Shown in pieces: positions 1 through 7,987 of a stretch of DNA of 27,000 nucleotides; positions within the stretch are counted from its first letter, which is position 1; every line of letters starts with the position of its first letter. The stretch is from the NCBI GenBank assembly GCA_036273915.1, contig DASUGR010000041.1, positions 1 to 27,000 on the forward strand, given 5' to 3'. The stretch is from PLA2 sp036273915. Its GTDB lineage: Bacteria > Planctomycetota > PLA2. Below the pieces are notes generated by a model. The model searched no databases. It saw only the letters and a list, made by a program, of their open reading frames with translations, and was not told where the DNA came from. Made by a program: the position numbers and the translations under genes.

Positions 1-672
<672 letters not shown>

Positions 673-698
673 GCCCCCGAAGCCCCTCCACTTTCGCG

Positions 699-715
699 CT
701 CGTAGAAGTTACGAG
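699..715. promoter_or_regulatory. Dyad element A (CTCGTA-N5-TACGAG)
   Basis: A perfect 6-bp inverted repeat with a 5-nt centre lies 27 bp after the ATPase stop and 19 bp before the CRTAC1 lipoprotein start. The surrounding 19 bp (697-715) match 15 of 19 positions of a second dyad at 5064-5082, and all four differences are transitions. It could be an operator or an RNA hairpin. There is no T-run, so it does not look like a classical terminator. Confidence 0.4.
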
Positions 716-733
716 CTGCTACCTTGCTCCTGC

Positions 734-2380
734 GTGCGCGTCGCCGCCCTTCTCCTCCTCCTCGCGGGCTGCGCCAAGGAGACGCCCCCGCCCGAACCGG
801 CGGCGGCGGCGCCCTTCGGCGTGTCGTTCTCGGACGTGACGCGGGAGACGGGCATCACGTTCGTCCACGACGGCGGCGCGTCGCCCCGCAAGTGGCTGCC
901 CGAGACGATGGGCAGCGGCGTGCTCATGCTCGACTTCGACGGCGACGGCAAGATCGACCTCCTCTTCCCGTCGCGCGGGGCGACGCGGCTCTTCCGGAAC
1001 GAGGGCGGCTGGAAGTTCACGGACGCGACCGGGGCGGCGGGGATCGACGCGAAGGGCTACGCGATGGGCGGCGCGGTCGCCGACTACGATGCGGACGGCG
1101 ACCCCGACGTCTACCTCACCTGCCTCGACGGGAACCTGCTCTTGCGGAACGACGGCGGCCGGTTCGCGCGCGTTCCGGGAGCGCCATCCGGGGGGGGCTG
1201 GGGGGACGCGACCGGCGAATTCGCTTCGTGGTCCACCGGCGCCGCGTGGCTCGACGCGGACGGCGACGGCGACCTCGACCTCGTCGTCGTCAACTACGTC
1301 CGGTGGGCGCCCCACCGCGACGTCTACGCCGAGGTCGTCGAGGGCGAGAAGGCCTACACGCGGCCGCAGCTCTACGAGGGCGACCGGCCGCGGCTCTACC
1401 TCCAGGAAAGTGGCGGGACCTTCCGCGACGCGACGAAGGGGTCGGGGCTCGACGAGACCGCGGTCGCCGGGAAGTCGCTCGGCCTCTCCGTGGACGACTT
1501 CGACGGCGACGGGAGGAGCGACCTCTTCGTCGCGAACGACACCGTACAGAACTTCCTCTTCCTCGCGACCGGGCCCGCGCGCTGGCGCGAGGCGGCGGCC
1601 GCCTCGGGCGTCGCGTACGACGACGCGGGCGCCGCGCGCGCCGCGATGGGCGTCGACTCCGCCGACTGGCGGAACGACGGCGGTGTGGCGATCGCGGTCG
1701 GGAACTTCTCCGACGAGCCGCTGTCGCTCTTCGCCCGCGAGGGGGACCGCTTCCGCGACGAGGCGGCGGCCGCGGGGCTTCTCGAGCCCACGCGGGTGCC
1801 GCTCACGTTCGGCGTCCTCTTCCGCGACCTCGACCTCGATGGGCGCGCCGACCTCGCGGTCGCGAACGGCCACATCGAGCCGTCGATCGGCAAGCTCCGC
1901 CGCGAGCTGCTCCACGCGCAGGCGCCGCAGGTCTTCCGCAACCTCGGCGGCGGCCGGTTCCGCGACCTGTCCGCCGAAGCCGGCCTCGTCGAGCCGATCG
2001 TGGGCCGCGGGCTCGCGGCGGGCGATCTCGACGGGGACGGCGACCTGGACCTCGTCCTCACCGCGAACGGCGGCCCGCCGCTCGTGCTTCGGAACGACCT
2101 CGCGAACGGGAACCGCTGCCTGCGGCTGCGCCTCAGGCAGCCCGGCACGCGCAACGTCGACGCGATCGGCGCGAAGGTCGTCGTTCGCGCCGGCGGGATC
2201 GCCCGGCGTGACGTCGTGCGGACCGGCGGCTCGTACCTGAGCGGCAGCGAGCCCGTGCTCACGTTCGGGCTCGGCGGCGCGACCGAGGCCGTCGTCGACG
2301 TCACGTGGCCCGACGGCACGCGGCAGGAGGGCATCCGGCTCGCCGCGGGGCCGCGCACGAGGGTGGTGGAGCGTCGATGA
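734..2380 (+). CDS. CRTAC1-family lipoprotein (FG-GAP/VCBS repeats + ASPIC/UnbV)
   Basis: This 548-aa protein starts at GTG 734. The first residues form a short lipoprotein signal with lipobox LAGC (Cys13), which supports this start, although no clear Shine-Dalgarno sequence precedes it. The body is a series of FG-GAP-type repeats carrying calcium-loop motifs of the form DxDGDGxxD, for example DFDGDGKID, DADGDGDLD, DFDGDGRSD and DLDGDGDLD, so a seven-bladed propeller is likely. The last 80 or so residues match the ASPIC/UnbV module (GAKVVVRAGG, then GSYLSGSEP and a WPDGT turn). The family is extracytoplasmic and thought to bind ligands or carbohydrate through Ca2+; no enzyme activity is established. 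The stop overlaps the start of the histidine kinase gene (ATGA at 2377-2380), so it may be a sensor partner of that kinase. That role is inference. A G8 tract lies at 1190-1197. Confidence 0.88.
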   Translation: MRVAALLLLLAGCAKETPPPEPAAAAPFGVSFSDVTRETGITFVHDGGASPRKWLPETMGSGVLMLDFDGDGKIDLLFPSRGATRLFRNEGGWKFTDATGAAGIDAKGYAMGGAVADYDADGDPDVYLTCLDGNLLLRNDGGRFARVPGAPSGGGWGDATGEFASWSTGAAWLDADGDGDLDLVVVNYVRWAPHRDVYAEVVEGEKAYTRPQLYEGDRPRLYLQESGGTFRDATKGSGLDETAVAGKSLGLSVDDFDGDGRSDLFVANDTVQNFLFLATGPARWREAAAASGVAYDDAGAARAAMGVDSADWRNDGGVAIAVGNFSDEPLSLFAREGDRFRDEAAAAGLLEPTRVPLTFGVLFRDLDLDGRADLAVANGHIEPSIGKLRRELLHAQAPQVFRNLGGGRFRDLSAEAGLVEPIVGRGLAAGDLDGDGDLDLVLTANGGPPLVLRNDLANGNRCLRLRLRQPGTRNVDAIGAKVVVRAGGIARRDVVRTGGSYLSGSEPVLTFGLGGATEAVVDVTWPDGTRQEGIRLAAGPRTRVVERR

Positions 2381-3750
2381 GGCGCCGCCGCTACGCGCTG
2401 CTCGGCGCGCTCGCGCTCCTCGCGCTCCTCGGGGTCGCGTGGTCGGCGCGGTCGCAGTTCCGCGCGCTCGCGCGGACGCGGGCCGAGGGGCTCCGCGACC
2501 AGCTCGCCGCCGAGCTGCTCGCCTGCGCGGAGCACGCCCGCTACCTCGCGCGCCGCGCGCCCGGGGAGATCCCCTCCTATCTCACCTACTTCCGCGGGCT
2601 CGCGCGCGTGCGGCTCTTCGACGCGGACGGGCGGCCGACGCACCACTTCGAGCGCCATCCGTACCAGAAGGACGCCGACCTCGTGGCCGCGCTGCCGCCC
2701 GGGATGCTCACGGGCGGGCCCGCCGACGCGCCGCACCGGATGCCGGGCGGCGTCGCGCGCACCGATTTCCTCGTCGACGCGCGGCGGGAGGAGCTCGACC
2801 CCGCGCGGCGCCACGTGATCCGCTTCGTCGCGCCGCGCGAGGGCGGCGGCGCGATCGAGCTCACGGTGCTCGCGGACCCCTACCTCGCGCCGTTGCGCGC
2901 CGCCGGCGCGGTGCTCCGCGGCGCGAACGGCGAGATCCTGCTCCAGGGCGCCGGGGGCGACGGCCGCGCGGAGGGCGCGGGCTGGAGCATCGAGACCCCC
3001 GCGGCGGGCGGGCCGGTCGGCCTCTACGCGGCGCTCGGCGGGTCGATCGTGCTGCTCGCGCTGGCGGCGGTGCTCGTCTCGGAGCGGCAGCTCCGCGCGC
3101 AGGAGCGGGCCCTCGTCGCGCAGCGGTTCGCCCAGCAGGACCGTCTCTCGGCGCTCGGGCTCCTCTCGGCGGGCATCGCGCACGAGATCAACAACCCGCT
3201 GGAGGGCACGCTCAACTGGCTCGCGGTGGGCGATGCGGGGAGGGCCCGGGAGGGGCTCGAGCGCATCCGCGCGATCGCGAAGGACCTGCTCTCGTTCGCG
3301 CGGCGCGATCCCGGCGACGGCCCCGCGGACGTGAAGGCGTGCGTCGCGCGGGCGCTCGACCTCGCGCGGTACGCGCAGGTCTTCCGCGCCGTCGAGGTCG
3401 AGGACCGGGTTCCCCCCGCCCTCCTGGTTGCGGCGCCCCCGCGCCTCCTCGAGCAGGTGCTCCTGAACCTCCTGCTCAACGCGGGCGCCGTGATGAAGGA
3501 TCCCCGCCGGGTCTCGCTCGACGCCGCGCGCAACGCCGCGAGCGTGCGGATCGAGGTTGCCGACACCGGGCCCGGCATCGCCGCGGAGGACCTGCCCCGG
3601 CTGTTCGACCCCTTCTTCACGCGGACCGGGGGCACGGGCCTCGGCCTGTGCGTGTCCCACGGCATGGTGCTCGCCTGCGGCGGCGACCTCCGCGCGGCCA
3701 ACGCGCCGGGCGGCGGCGCGGTGTTCACGGTGGAGCTTCCCGCGTCATGA
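2377..3750 (+). CDS. Membrane sensor histidine kinase, NtrB-like
   Basis: A 457-aa two-component sensor. ATG 2377 overlaps the preceding stop. The architecture is TM1 at residues 6-22, a periplasmic region to about 213, TM2 at about 214-234, a short linker, DHp and then HATPase_c. The H-box is AHEINNPLEG with His269. The N-box has Asn364/Asn368, G1 is DTGPG (396-400) and G2 is GGTGLGL (418-424). The kinase would autophosphorylate His269 and pass the phosphate to the NtrC-type regulator encoded by the next gene, which again overlaps by ATGA. Oddly, the stretch from His269 to the LLSFAR motif is only about 40 residues, roughly two heptads shorter than in typical NtrB-like kinases, so the DHp hairpin looks trimmed. 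The signal sensed is unknown. Confidence 0.93.
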   Translation: MRRRRYALLGALALLALLGVAWSARSQFRALARTRAEGLRDQLAAELLACAEHARYLARRAPGEIPSYLTYFRGLARVRLFDADGRPTHHFERHPYQKDADLVAALPPGMLTGGPADAPHRMPGGVARTDFLVDARREELDPARRHVIRFVAPREGGGAIELTVLADPYLAPLRAAGAVLRGANGEILLQGAGGDGRAEGAGWSIETPAAGGPVGLYAALGGSIVLLALAAVLVSERQLRAQERALVAQRFAQQDRLSALGLLSAGIAHEINNPLEGTLNWLAVGDAGRAREGLERIRAIAKDLLSFARRDPGDGPADVKACVARALDLARYAQVFRAVEVEDRVPPALLVAAPPRLLEQVLLNLLLNAGAVMKDPRRVSLDAARNAASVRIEVADTGPGIAAEDLPRLFDPFFTRTGGTGLGLCVSHGMVLACGGDLRAANAPGGGAVFTVELPAS

Positions 3751-5018
3751 TCCGCGTGCTTCTGGTCGAGGACGAGCGCTACGTCGCCGAGAGCATCGTC
3801 GCGCTGCTGCGCGCGCACGGGATCGACGCGCTGCCGTGCGAGAGCGCGGAGAAGGCGCTCGAGGCGGAGCGGTGCGACGTGGCGCTCGTCGACCTCCGGC
3901 TGCCGGGGATGTCGGGGCTCGACCTCCTGCGGCGGCTGCGAGAGGACGATCCCTCGCTGCCGGTGCTGATGCTCACGGGGCACGGCACGATCACGGACGC
4001 GGTCGAGGCGATGCACGCCGGCGCGCTCGACTTCCTGACGAAGCCCGTGGAGCCGGAGGTGATCATCGAGCGGCTCCGCAAGGCCGTCGAGCGGCGACGG
4101 ATCGAGCGGGAGCGCGACCGCCTGCGCGGCGTGGATGGCCTCGTCGCGGAGTCCCACGGGATGCGCGCGGCGTTGAAGCTCGCCGAGCAGGTGGCGGCGC
4201 AGCCGGGCGCGGTGCTCGTGACCGGCGCGAGCGGGACGGGGAAGGAGCTCCTCGCGACGTACCTCCACGAGCGGAGCCCGCGGCGGCAGGGCCCGCTGGT
4301 GAAGGTCTCGTGCGCGGCCGTCCCGCGCGGCCTCTTCGAGGTGGAGTTCTTCGGGTGCAAGCGCGGCGCGTACACCGGCGCGAGCCGCGACCGCGAGGGG
4401 TGGTTCGCGGAGGCGGACGGCGGCACGCTCTTCCTCGACGAGGTCGGGACGCTCGCGCCCGAGGGTCAGGCGAAGCTGCTGCGCGCAATCGAATCGGGGG
4501 AGGTCCGGCCGGTGGGCGCGACGGAGCCGCTGCGCGTCGACGTGCGGATCGTCGCGGCGACGAACGAGGACCTCGCCGCCGCGCGCGACGCGGGGCGGTT
4601 CCGCGCGGACCTCTACTACCGGCTCGCGGTGTTCGAGGTGGCGTTGCCGCCGCTGCGGGAGCGCCCGGAGGACCTGCTGGCGCTCGCGGCGCGCTTCGCC
4701 GCGCCGCTGACGCTGGAGCCGGCCGCGGAGCAGCTGCTCCGGCGGCACGCGTGGCCGGGCAACGTGCGCGAGCTCCGGAGCGTCGTCGAGCAGGCGCGGC
4801 TCTTCGCGAAGGGCGGGGCGCTCGGCGCCGCGGACCTGGAGCCGCTCCTGCCCGCGGACGAGAGCGATCTCGACTTGAAGCGCAGGACGCGCGCGCTGGA
4901 GCGGCAGCTCTTCCTCGAGGCGCTGCGCCGGTGCGGGGGCCGGAAGGCCGAGGCGGCCCGGCTCCTCGGGATCGACCCGTCGAACTGGGCGTACCACGCG
5001 AAGCGGCTCGATCTGTAG
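3747..5018 (+). CDS. NtrC-family sigma-54-dependent response regulator
   Basis: A 423-aa protein with receiver, AAA+ and Fis-type HTH domains in that order. The receiver has acidic residues E8/D9, phospho-acceptor Asp49, Thr77 and Lys99. The AAA+ domain has Walker A GASGTGKE (160-167), the sigma-54 contact loop GAYTGA (207-212) and Walker B GGTLFLDEV (225-233). A C-terminal KAEAARLLGI helix-turn-helix binds DNA. Phosphorylation should drive oligomerisation and ATP-dependent opening of sigma-54 promoters. Two departures from consensus are visible: GAYTGA instead of GAFTGA, and Ala instead of Glu at the second position of Walker A. Phe-to-Tyr in that loop is a conservative change. ATG 3747 overlaps the kinase stop, so the two form a cognate pair. 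Likely targets are nearby genes, such as the haloperoxidase-porin pair; this is inference. Confidence 0.94.
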   Translation: MIRVLLVEDERYVAESIVALLRAHGIDALPCESAEKALEAERCDVALVDLRLPGMSGLDLLRRLREDDPSLPVLMLTGHGTITDAVEAMHAGALDFLTKPVEPEVIIERLRKAVERRRIERERDRLRGVDGLVAESHGMRAALKLAEQVAAQPGAVLVTGASGTGKELLATYLHERSPRRQGPLVKVSCAAVPRGLFEVEFFGCKRGAYTGASRDREGWFAEADGGTLFLDEVGTLAPEGQAKLLRAIESGEVRPVGATEPLRVDVRIVAATNEDLAAARDAGRFRADLYYRLAVFEVALPPLRERPEDLLALAARFAAPLTLEPAAEQLLRRHAWPGNVRELRSVVEQARLFAKGGALGAADLEPLLPADESDLDLKRRTRALERQLFLEALRRCGGRKAEAARLLGIDPSNWAYHAKRLDL

Positions 5019-5063
5019 CCCCCCCCCGCGTCCGCCCTCCCCGCCGCGAGCGGCCGCGCTCTC

Positions 5064-5087
5064 CGCCCGTAGGAACTACGAGGCGGG
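5064..5087. promoter_or_regulatory. Dyad element B (CGTAG-GAA-CTACG)
   Basis: A perfect 5-bp inverted repeat at 5068-5080, extended to CCGCC/GGCGG arms (5063-5067 and 5082-5086) if one A is bulged. The core 5064-5082 is the near copy of the dyad at 697-715. It lies 46 bp after the response-regulator stop and 125 bp before the haloperoxidase start. The G-C closing pair here corresponds to a G-T in the other copy. Confidence 0.4.
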
Positions 5088-5137
5088 ATGCGCCGGCCGC
5101 CGCAGGCCCCTCGGCGTCCGGCTCCGCATGTCGCTGG

Positions 5138-5153
5138 GGCACAACGACTTGCA
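5138..5153 (+). promoter_or_regulatory. Near-match to a sigma-54 promoter (-24/-12), spacing one base too long
   Basis: GGCAC at 5138-5142 and TTGCA at 5149-5153 match the two halves of the sigma-54 consensus, but GG and GC are 11 rather than 10 bases apart. It lies directly downstream of a sigma-54 activator gene and about 55 bp upstream of the haloperoxidase start, which is why it is listed. The spacing defect makes function doubtful. A 6-bp hairpin with arms CCCTCG/CGAGGG (5158-5173) would fall in the leader. Confidence 0.22.
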
Positions 5154-5206
5154 GCGGCCCTCGACCGCGAGGGAATCGCGGCCTCGGCTTTGCTAACGGG
5201 CAGGGG

Positions 5207-6550
5207 ATGCGGTCCTACCGGAGCGTCCTCGCGGTCGTGCTCTCCGCGGCCCTCTTCTCATGCGGGAGCAAGCTCGAGCTGGAGACGCGGCAGGCGGCGC
5301 AGTTCGCCTCGGGCACCATCGTCGAGTGGATGGACCTCGCCCAACTGGTCGTCCGGAGCGAGACGCTGCCGCCGACCTCCGCGTCCCGGCTCTACGCCTA
5401 CGCGAGCGTCGCGCTTTACGAGGGCACGATCGTCGGCAACCCCGCCTACGCGTCCCTCGGAGGCCAGCTCAACGGGCTCGCGGCCCTCCCCTTGCCGGAT
5501 CCGCCGCCTTCCGCCGCCACGCCCTACGACCCCGCGACCGTCGCGAACCGCGCCTGCGCCGTCGTCATCCGCGGCTTGGCACCCGGCATGTACCTGCCGA
5601 CGAGCACGACGGGCCCCTTCGCGAACCAGGCGATCAACAGCACCGAGCAGGTGTGGAACGCGCGCCGGCAGCAGGCCGTCGCCTTGGACGTGTGGCAGCG
5701 CTCCTTCGACCACGGCGACGCGCTCGGCAACGCCATCCTCGCGTGGGCGAACGCCGACGGCTGGGCGACGGTCAACCCCGCGCAGAACACATACGTCCCC
5801 CCGATCGGCACGGGCCTCTGGATCCCGACGCCGCCGGCCTTCCGACGCGCGCTGCACCCGGACTGGGGCGACATGCGGACGTTCGTCGTCGCGTCCTCGG
5901 TGGAGTTCGCGCCCCCGCCGCCCCCTCCTTTCTCCACCGACCCGTCTTCCGCCCTCTATGCCGAGGAGCTGGAGGTCTACGACGCGGTCACCAACCTCAC
6001 GCCGGAACAGCGGGACATCGCGATCTTCTGGGCCGACAACCCCGGCGAGACGAGCACGCCGCCGGGCCACTGGATCAACATCGTGAGCCAGCTCTGCGTC
6101 GAGGACGACCTGGCCCCCGAGGTGGGGGCCGAGGCCTACGCGCGGGTCGGCATCGCGATGGCCGACGCGTTCATCACGTGCTGGCAGGCGAAGTTCACCT
6201 ACAACCAGCTCCGGCCCATCACGTACATCCAGGAGTACTTCGACCGCGACTGGCAGACGGTCGTCGGCACCCCGCCCTTCCCGGACTACATCTCGGGCCA
6301 CAGCACGGAGTCGGGCGCCGCCTCGGTGGTGCTCACCGACCTGTTCGGGGCGCGGGAGTTCGTCGACTGGACCCACTACAAGCGCGGCCTCGGCGTGCGG
6401 TTCTTCAGCTCCTTCGCCGGTGCCGCCGCCGAGGTCGCGGACTCGCGCCTCTACGCGGGGATCCACATCCGGAGCGCCAACGAGAACGGCCTCGACGTCG
6501 GCGAGAGCATCGGCCAGGCGCTCGTCGACCGCGTCACTTTCCGCAACTGA
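5207..6550 (+). CDS. Vanadium haloperoxidase/PAP2-family lipoprotein
   Basis: A 447-aa protein starting at ATG 5207, just after AGGGG, with a signal peptide ending in a loose lipobox (LFSC, Cys19). The C-terminal half carries the vanadate/phosphate pocket: Lys329 and Arg336 (K-x6-R), Ser363-Gly364-His365 (ISGHS) and Arg414/His420 (R-x5-H). These spacings equal those of fungal vanadium chloroperoxidase (K353/R360, S402-G403-H404, R490/H496). The family either oxidises halide with H2O2 using vanadate or, as acid phosphatases, hydrolyses phosphate esters; sequence alone does not decide. The length and the long N-terminal helical region favour the haloperoxidase-like branch. It acts outside the cytoplasm, anchored by lipid. 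The porin gene follows after 7 nt, indicating an operon and possibly a link to phosphate or halide passage across the outer membrane. Confidence 0.87.
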   Translation: MRSYRSVLAVVLSAALFSCGSKLELETRQAAQFASGTIVEWMDLAQLVVRSETLPPTSASRLYAYASVALYEGTIVGNPAYASLGGQLNGLAALPLPDPPPSAATPYDPATVANRACAVVIRGLAPGMYLPTSTTGPFANQAINSTEQVWNARRQQAVALDVWQRSFDHGDALGNAILAWANADGWATVNPAQNTYVPPIGTGLWIPTPPAFRRALHPDWGDMRTFVVASSVEFAPPPPPPFSTDPSSALYAEELEVYDAVTNLTPEQRDIAIFWADNPGETSTPPGHWINIVSQLCVEDDLAPEVGAEAYARVGIAMADAFITCWQAKFTYNQLRPITYIQEYFDRDWQTVVGTPPFPDYISGHSTESGAASVVLTDLFGAREFVDWTHYKRGLGVRFFSSFAGAAAEVADSRLYAGIHIRSANENGLDVGESIGQALVDRVTFRN

Positions 6551-6557
6551 GGTCCCG

Positions 6558-7868
6558 ATGAGACGCATCCCGATCGCCCTCCTCCTCCTCGCCGCGGCCA
6601 CGGCCGCCGCGGACGAGGACGCCGCGCTGCGCGAGCGCCTCGCGGCCGCGGAGCGCCGGATCCAGAAGCTCGAGGAGGAGGCCGCGGCGAAGGACCGGGC
6701 GACCCTCGAGACCGCGGTCGAGGAGTATCTCGCCGAGCACCCGCCGTCCGGCGCGCCCGGGGAGGACCTCGCCGGCTACGGCCCCGTGCCGATCCGCAAC
6801 GGCTGCGGCTGCTCGGCCACGCAGGAGATGGGCTTTTTCCTGCGCGATGCGTCCGGCGACTTCCTCCTCCGCCTCAGCGGGCAACTCCAGATCCGCTACG
6901 CGATCAACGCGCAGGACGACTCCCTCGGCGACCCCACGCTCGCCGGCTTCGAGATCCCCCGCGCGAAGCTCGTGGCGAGCGGCAACGTGTTCGGCCCGCA
7001 CTGGAGCTACAAGCTGCAGGGGAACTTCGACTCGTTCGGCGGCCAATTCACCCTCGAGGACGCCTGGATCACCTGGTACGGCGGCAACTGGTCGATTACG
7101 GCCGGCCAGTTCAAGTGCCCCGCGCTGCGCGAGGAGGCGGTGGACTCCGCGTACCAGCTGCTCGTGGAGCGTTCTGTCGTGAACGACGCGCTGACGAGCG
7201 GCGAACGGCTCCAGGGCGTATCGGTGGGCTACATCCGCGAGGCGTGGAAGGCATCCGTGTCCTTCACGGACGGCGACGGCAGCGCGAACACGCCGGTGCT
7301 CATGGGCGACACGGACTACGCGGTCACGCTGAGGGGCGAGCTGCTGGTCAAGGGCTCGTTCGACACGTTCGTGGACTTCACGAGCTTCCGCGGCGACGAG
7401 CCCGGCATCCTGCTCGGCATCAACGCGCACTTCCAGGGCGGGGAGACGGGCACGCCGGGTCAGGGGACGGACGCGGCGCTCCTGAGCTTCGACGCGTCGT
7501 TCGAGTTCGGCGGCGCGAACCTGTTCCTCGAGGGCATCTTCATGGACGTGGACGAGGGGGGGGTCGGGGGGACCCGGAACCCGTTCGGCTTCGTCGTTCA
7601 CGGCGGCTACTTCGTGACGGAGAAGCTCGAGATCGTCGCGCGCTACGAGTACGCCGATCTCGACCCGCTCGTCCCGCCCGACACCGTCAACATCCTCACC
7701 GCCGGCGCGAACTACTACTTCCACCGGCAGCGGGTGAAGCTGACCGCGGATTTCGGCTACGCGTTCGACGCCGTCCCCGTGACGCAGAAGTACACCGACT
7801 ACCGCCGCGACACGACGTTCGCGACCGGCCAGATCGTCTTCCGGATCCAGCTCCAGCTTCTCTTCTGA
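6558..7868 (+). CDS. Outer-membrane porin, phosphate-selective OprP/OprO-like
   Basis: A 436-aa protein with a clean Sec signal (MRRIPIALLLLAAATAAA) and then a predicted coiled coil over about residues 20-60 (heptad-like, rich in Glu, Ala and Arg). A CGC motif (GCGCS) and a beta-barrel made of alternating strands follow. The barrel contains the family-typical pattern of a dark/light strand ending in EDAWITWYG, then a GQFKCPALREEAVDS segment, and ends in a terminal Phe (QLQLLF), the usual BAM signal. OprP/OprO-type porins form trimers and pass anions such as phosphate. The substrate here is inferred only. It lies 7 nt downstream of the haloperoxidase-family gene and in the same operon. A G8 tract interrupted by TC and followed by G6 lies at 7556-7571. 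Confidence 0.85.
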   Translation: MRRIPIALLLLAAATAAADEDAALRERLAAAERRIQKLEEEAAAKDRATLETAVEEYLAEHPPSGAPGEDLAGYGPVPIRNGCGCSATQEMGFFLRDASGDFLLRLSGQLQIRYAINAQDDSLGDPTLAGFEIPRAKLVASGNVFGPHWSYKLQGNFDSFGGQFTLEDAWITWYGGNWSITAGQFKCPALREEAVDSAYQLLVERSVVNDALTSGERLQGVSVGYIREAWKASVSFTDGDGSANTPVLMGDTDYAVTLRGELLVKGSFDTFVDFTSFRGDEPGILLGINAHFQGGETGTPGQGTDAALLSFDASFEFGGANLFLEGIFMDVDEGGVGGTRNPFGFVVHGGYFVTEKLEIVARYEYADLDPLVPPDTVNILTAGANYYFHRQRVKLTADFGYAFDAVPVTQKYTDYRRDTTFATGQIVFRIQLQLLF

Positions 7869-7877
7869 ATCTCTCTC

Positions 7878-7928
7878 GCCGGCCGCGCCCGGCGCGCCCT
7901 CCTCCAGGGGCGCGCGGCGCCGGCCGGC
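7878..7928. terminator. Long GC hairpin between convergent genes
   Basis: Arms 7878-7899 and 7907-7928 pair over about 20 bp with two small bulges around a 7-nt loop. The hairpin starts 10 bp after the porin stop. The facing MFS gene ends at 7988, so this can serve as a bidirectional terminator. There is no T-run. Confidence 0.55.
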
Positions 7929-7932
7929 CTCC

Positions 7933-7964
7933 GCGGGGAGCGCGCGCGCAACCGCGCTCCCCGC
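7933..7964. terminator. Second perfect 12-bp hairpin between convergent genes
   Basis: Arms GCGGGGAGCGCG (7933-7944) and CGCGCTCCCCGC (7953-7964) are perfectly complementary around an 8-nt loop. The hairpin sits 24 bp beyond the MFS stop and is most likely the terminator for the minus-strand gene. There is no T-run. Confidence 0.55.
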
Positions 7965-7987
7965 ACTCTCGCCCCCCGGAGCCCCGC

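Noticed and set aside
2305..2376. Upstream extension of the histidine kinase
   Set aside because: The extra 24 residues come from the end of the CRTAC1 gene in another frame; ATG 2377 with ATGA overlap and TM1 right after it is the natural start.
3024..4997. Long open frame on the minus strand opposite the kinase and NtrC-type genes
   Set aside because: It is antisense to two genes with clear catalytic motifs and has no family features.
5088..6086. Open frame on the + strand overlapping the haloperoxidase gene in another frame
   Set aside because: Arg/Ser/Thr-rich composition and no motif, while the overlapping frame has all pocket residues of a known family.
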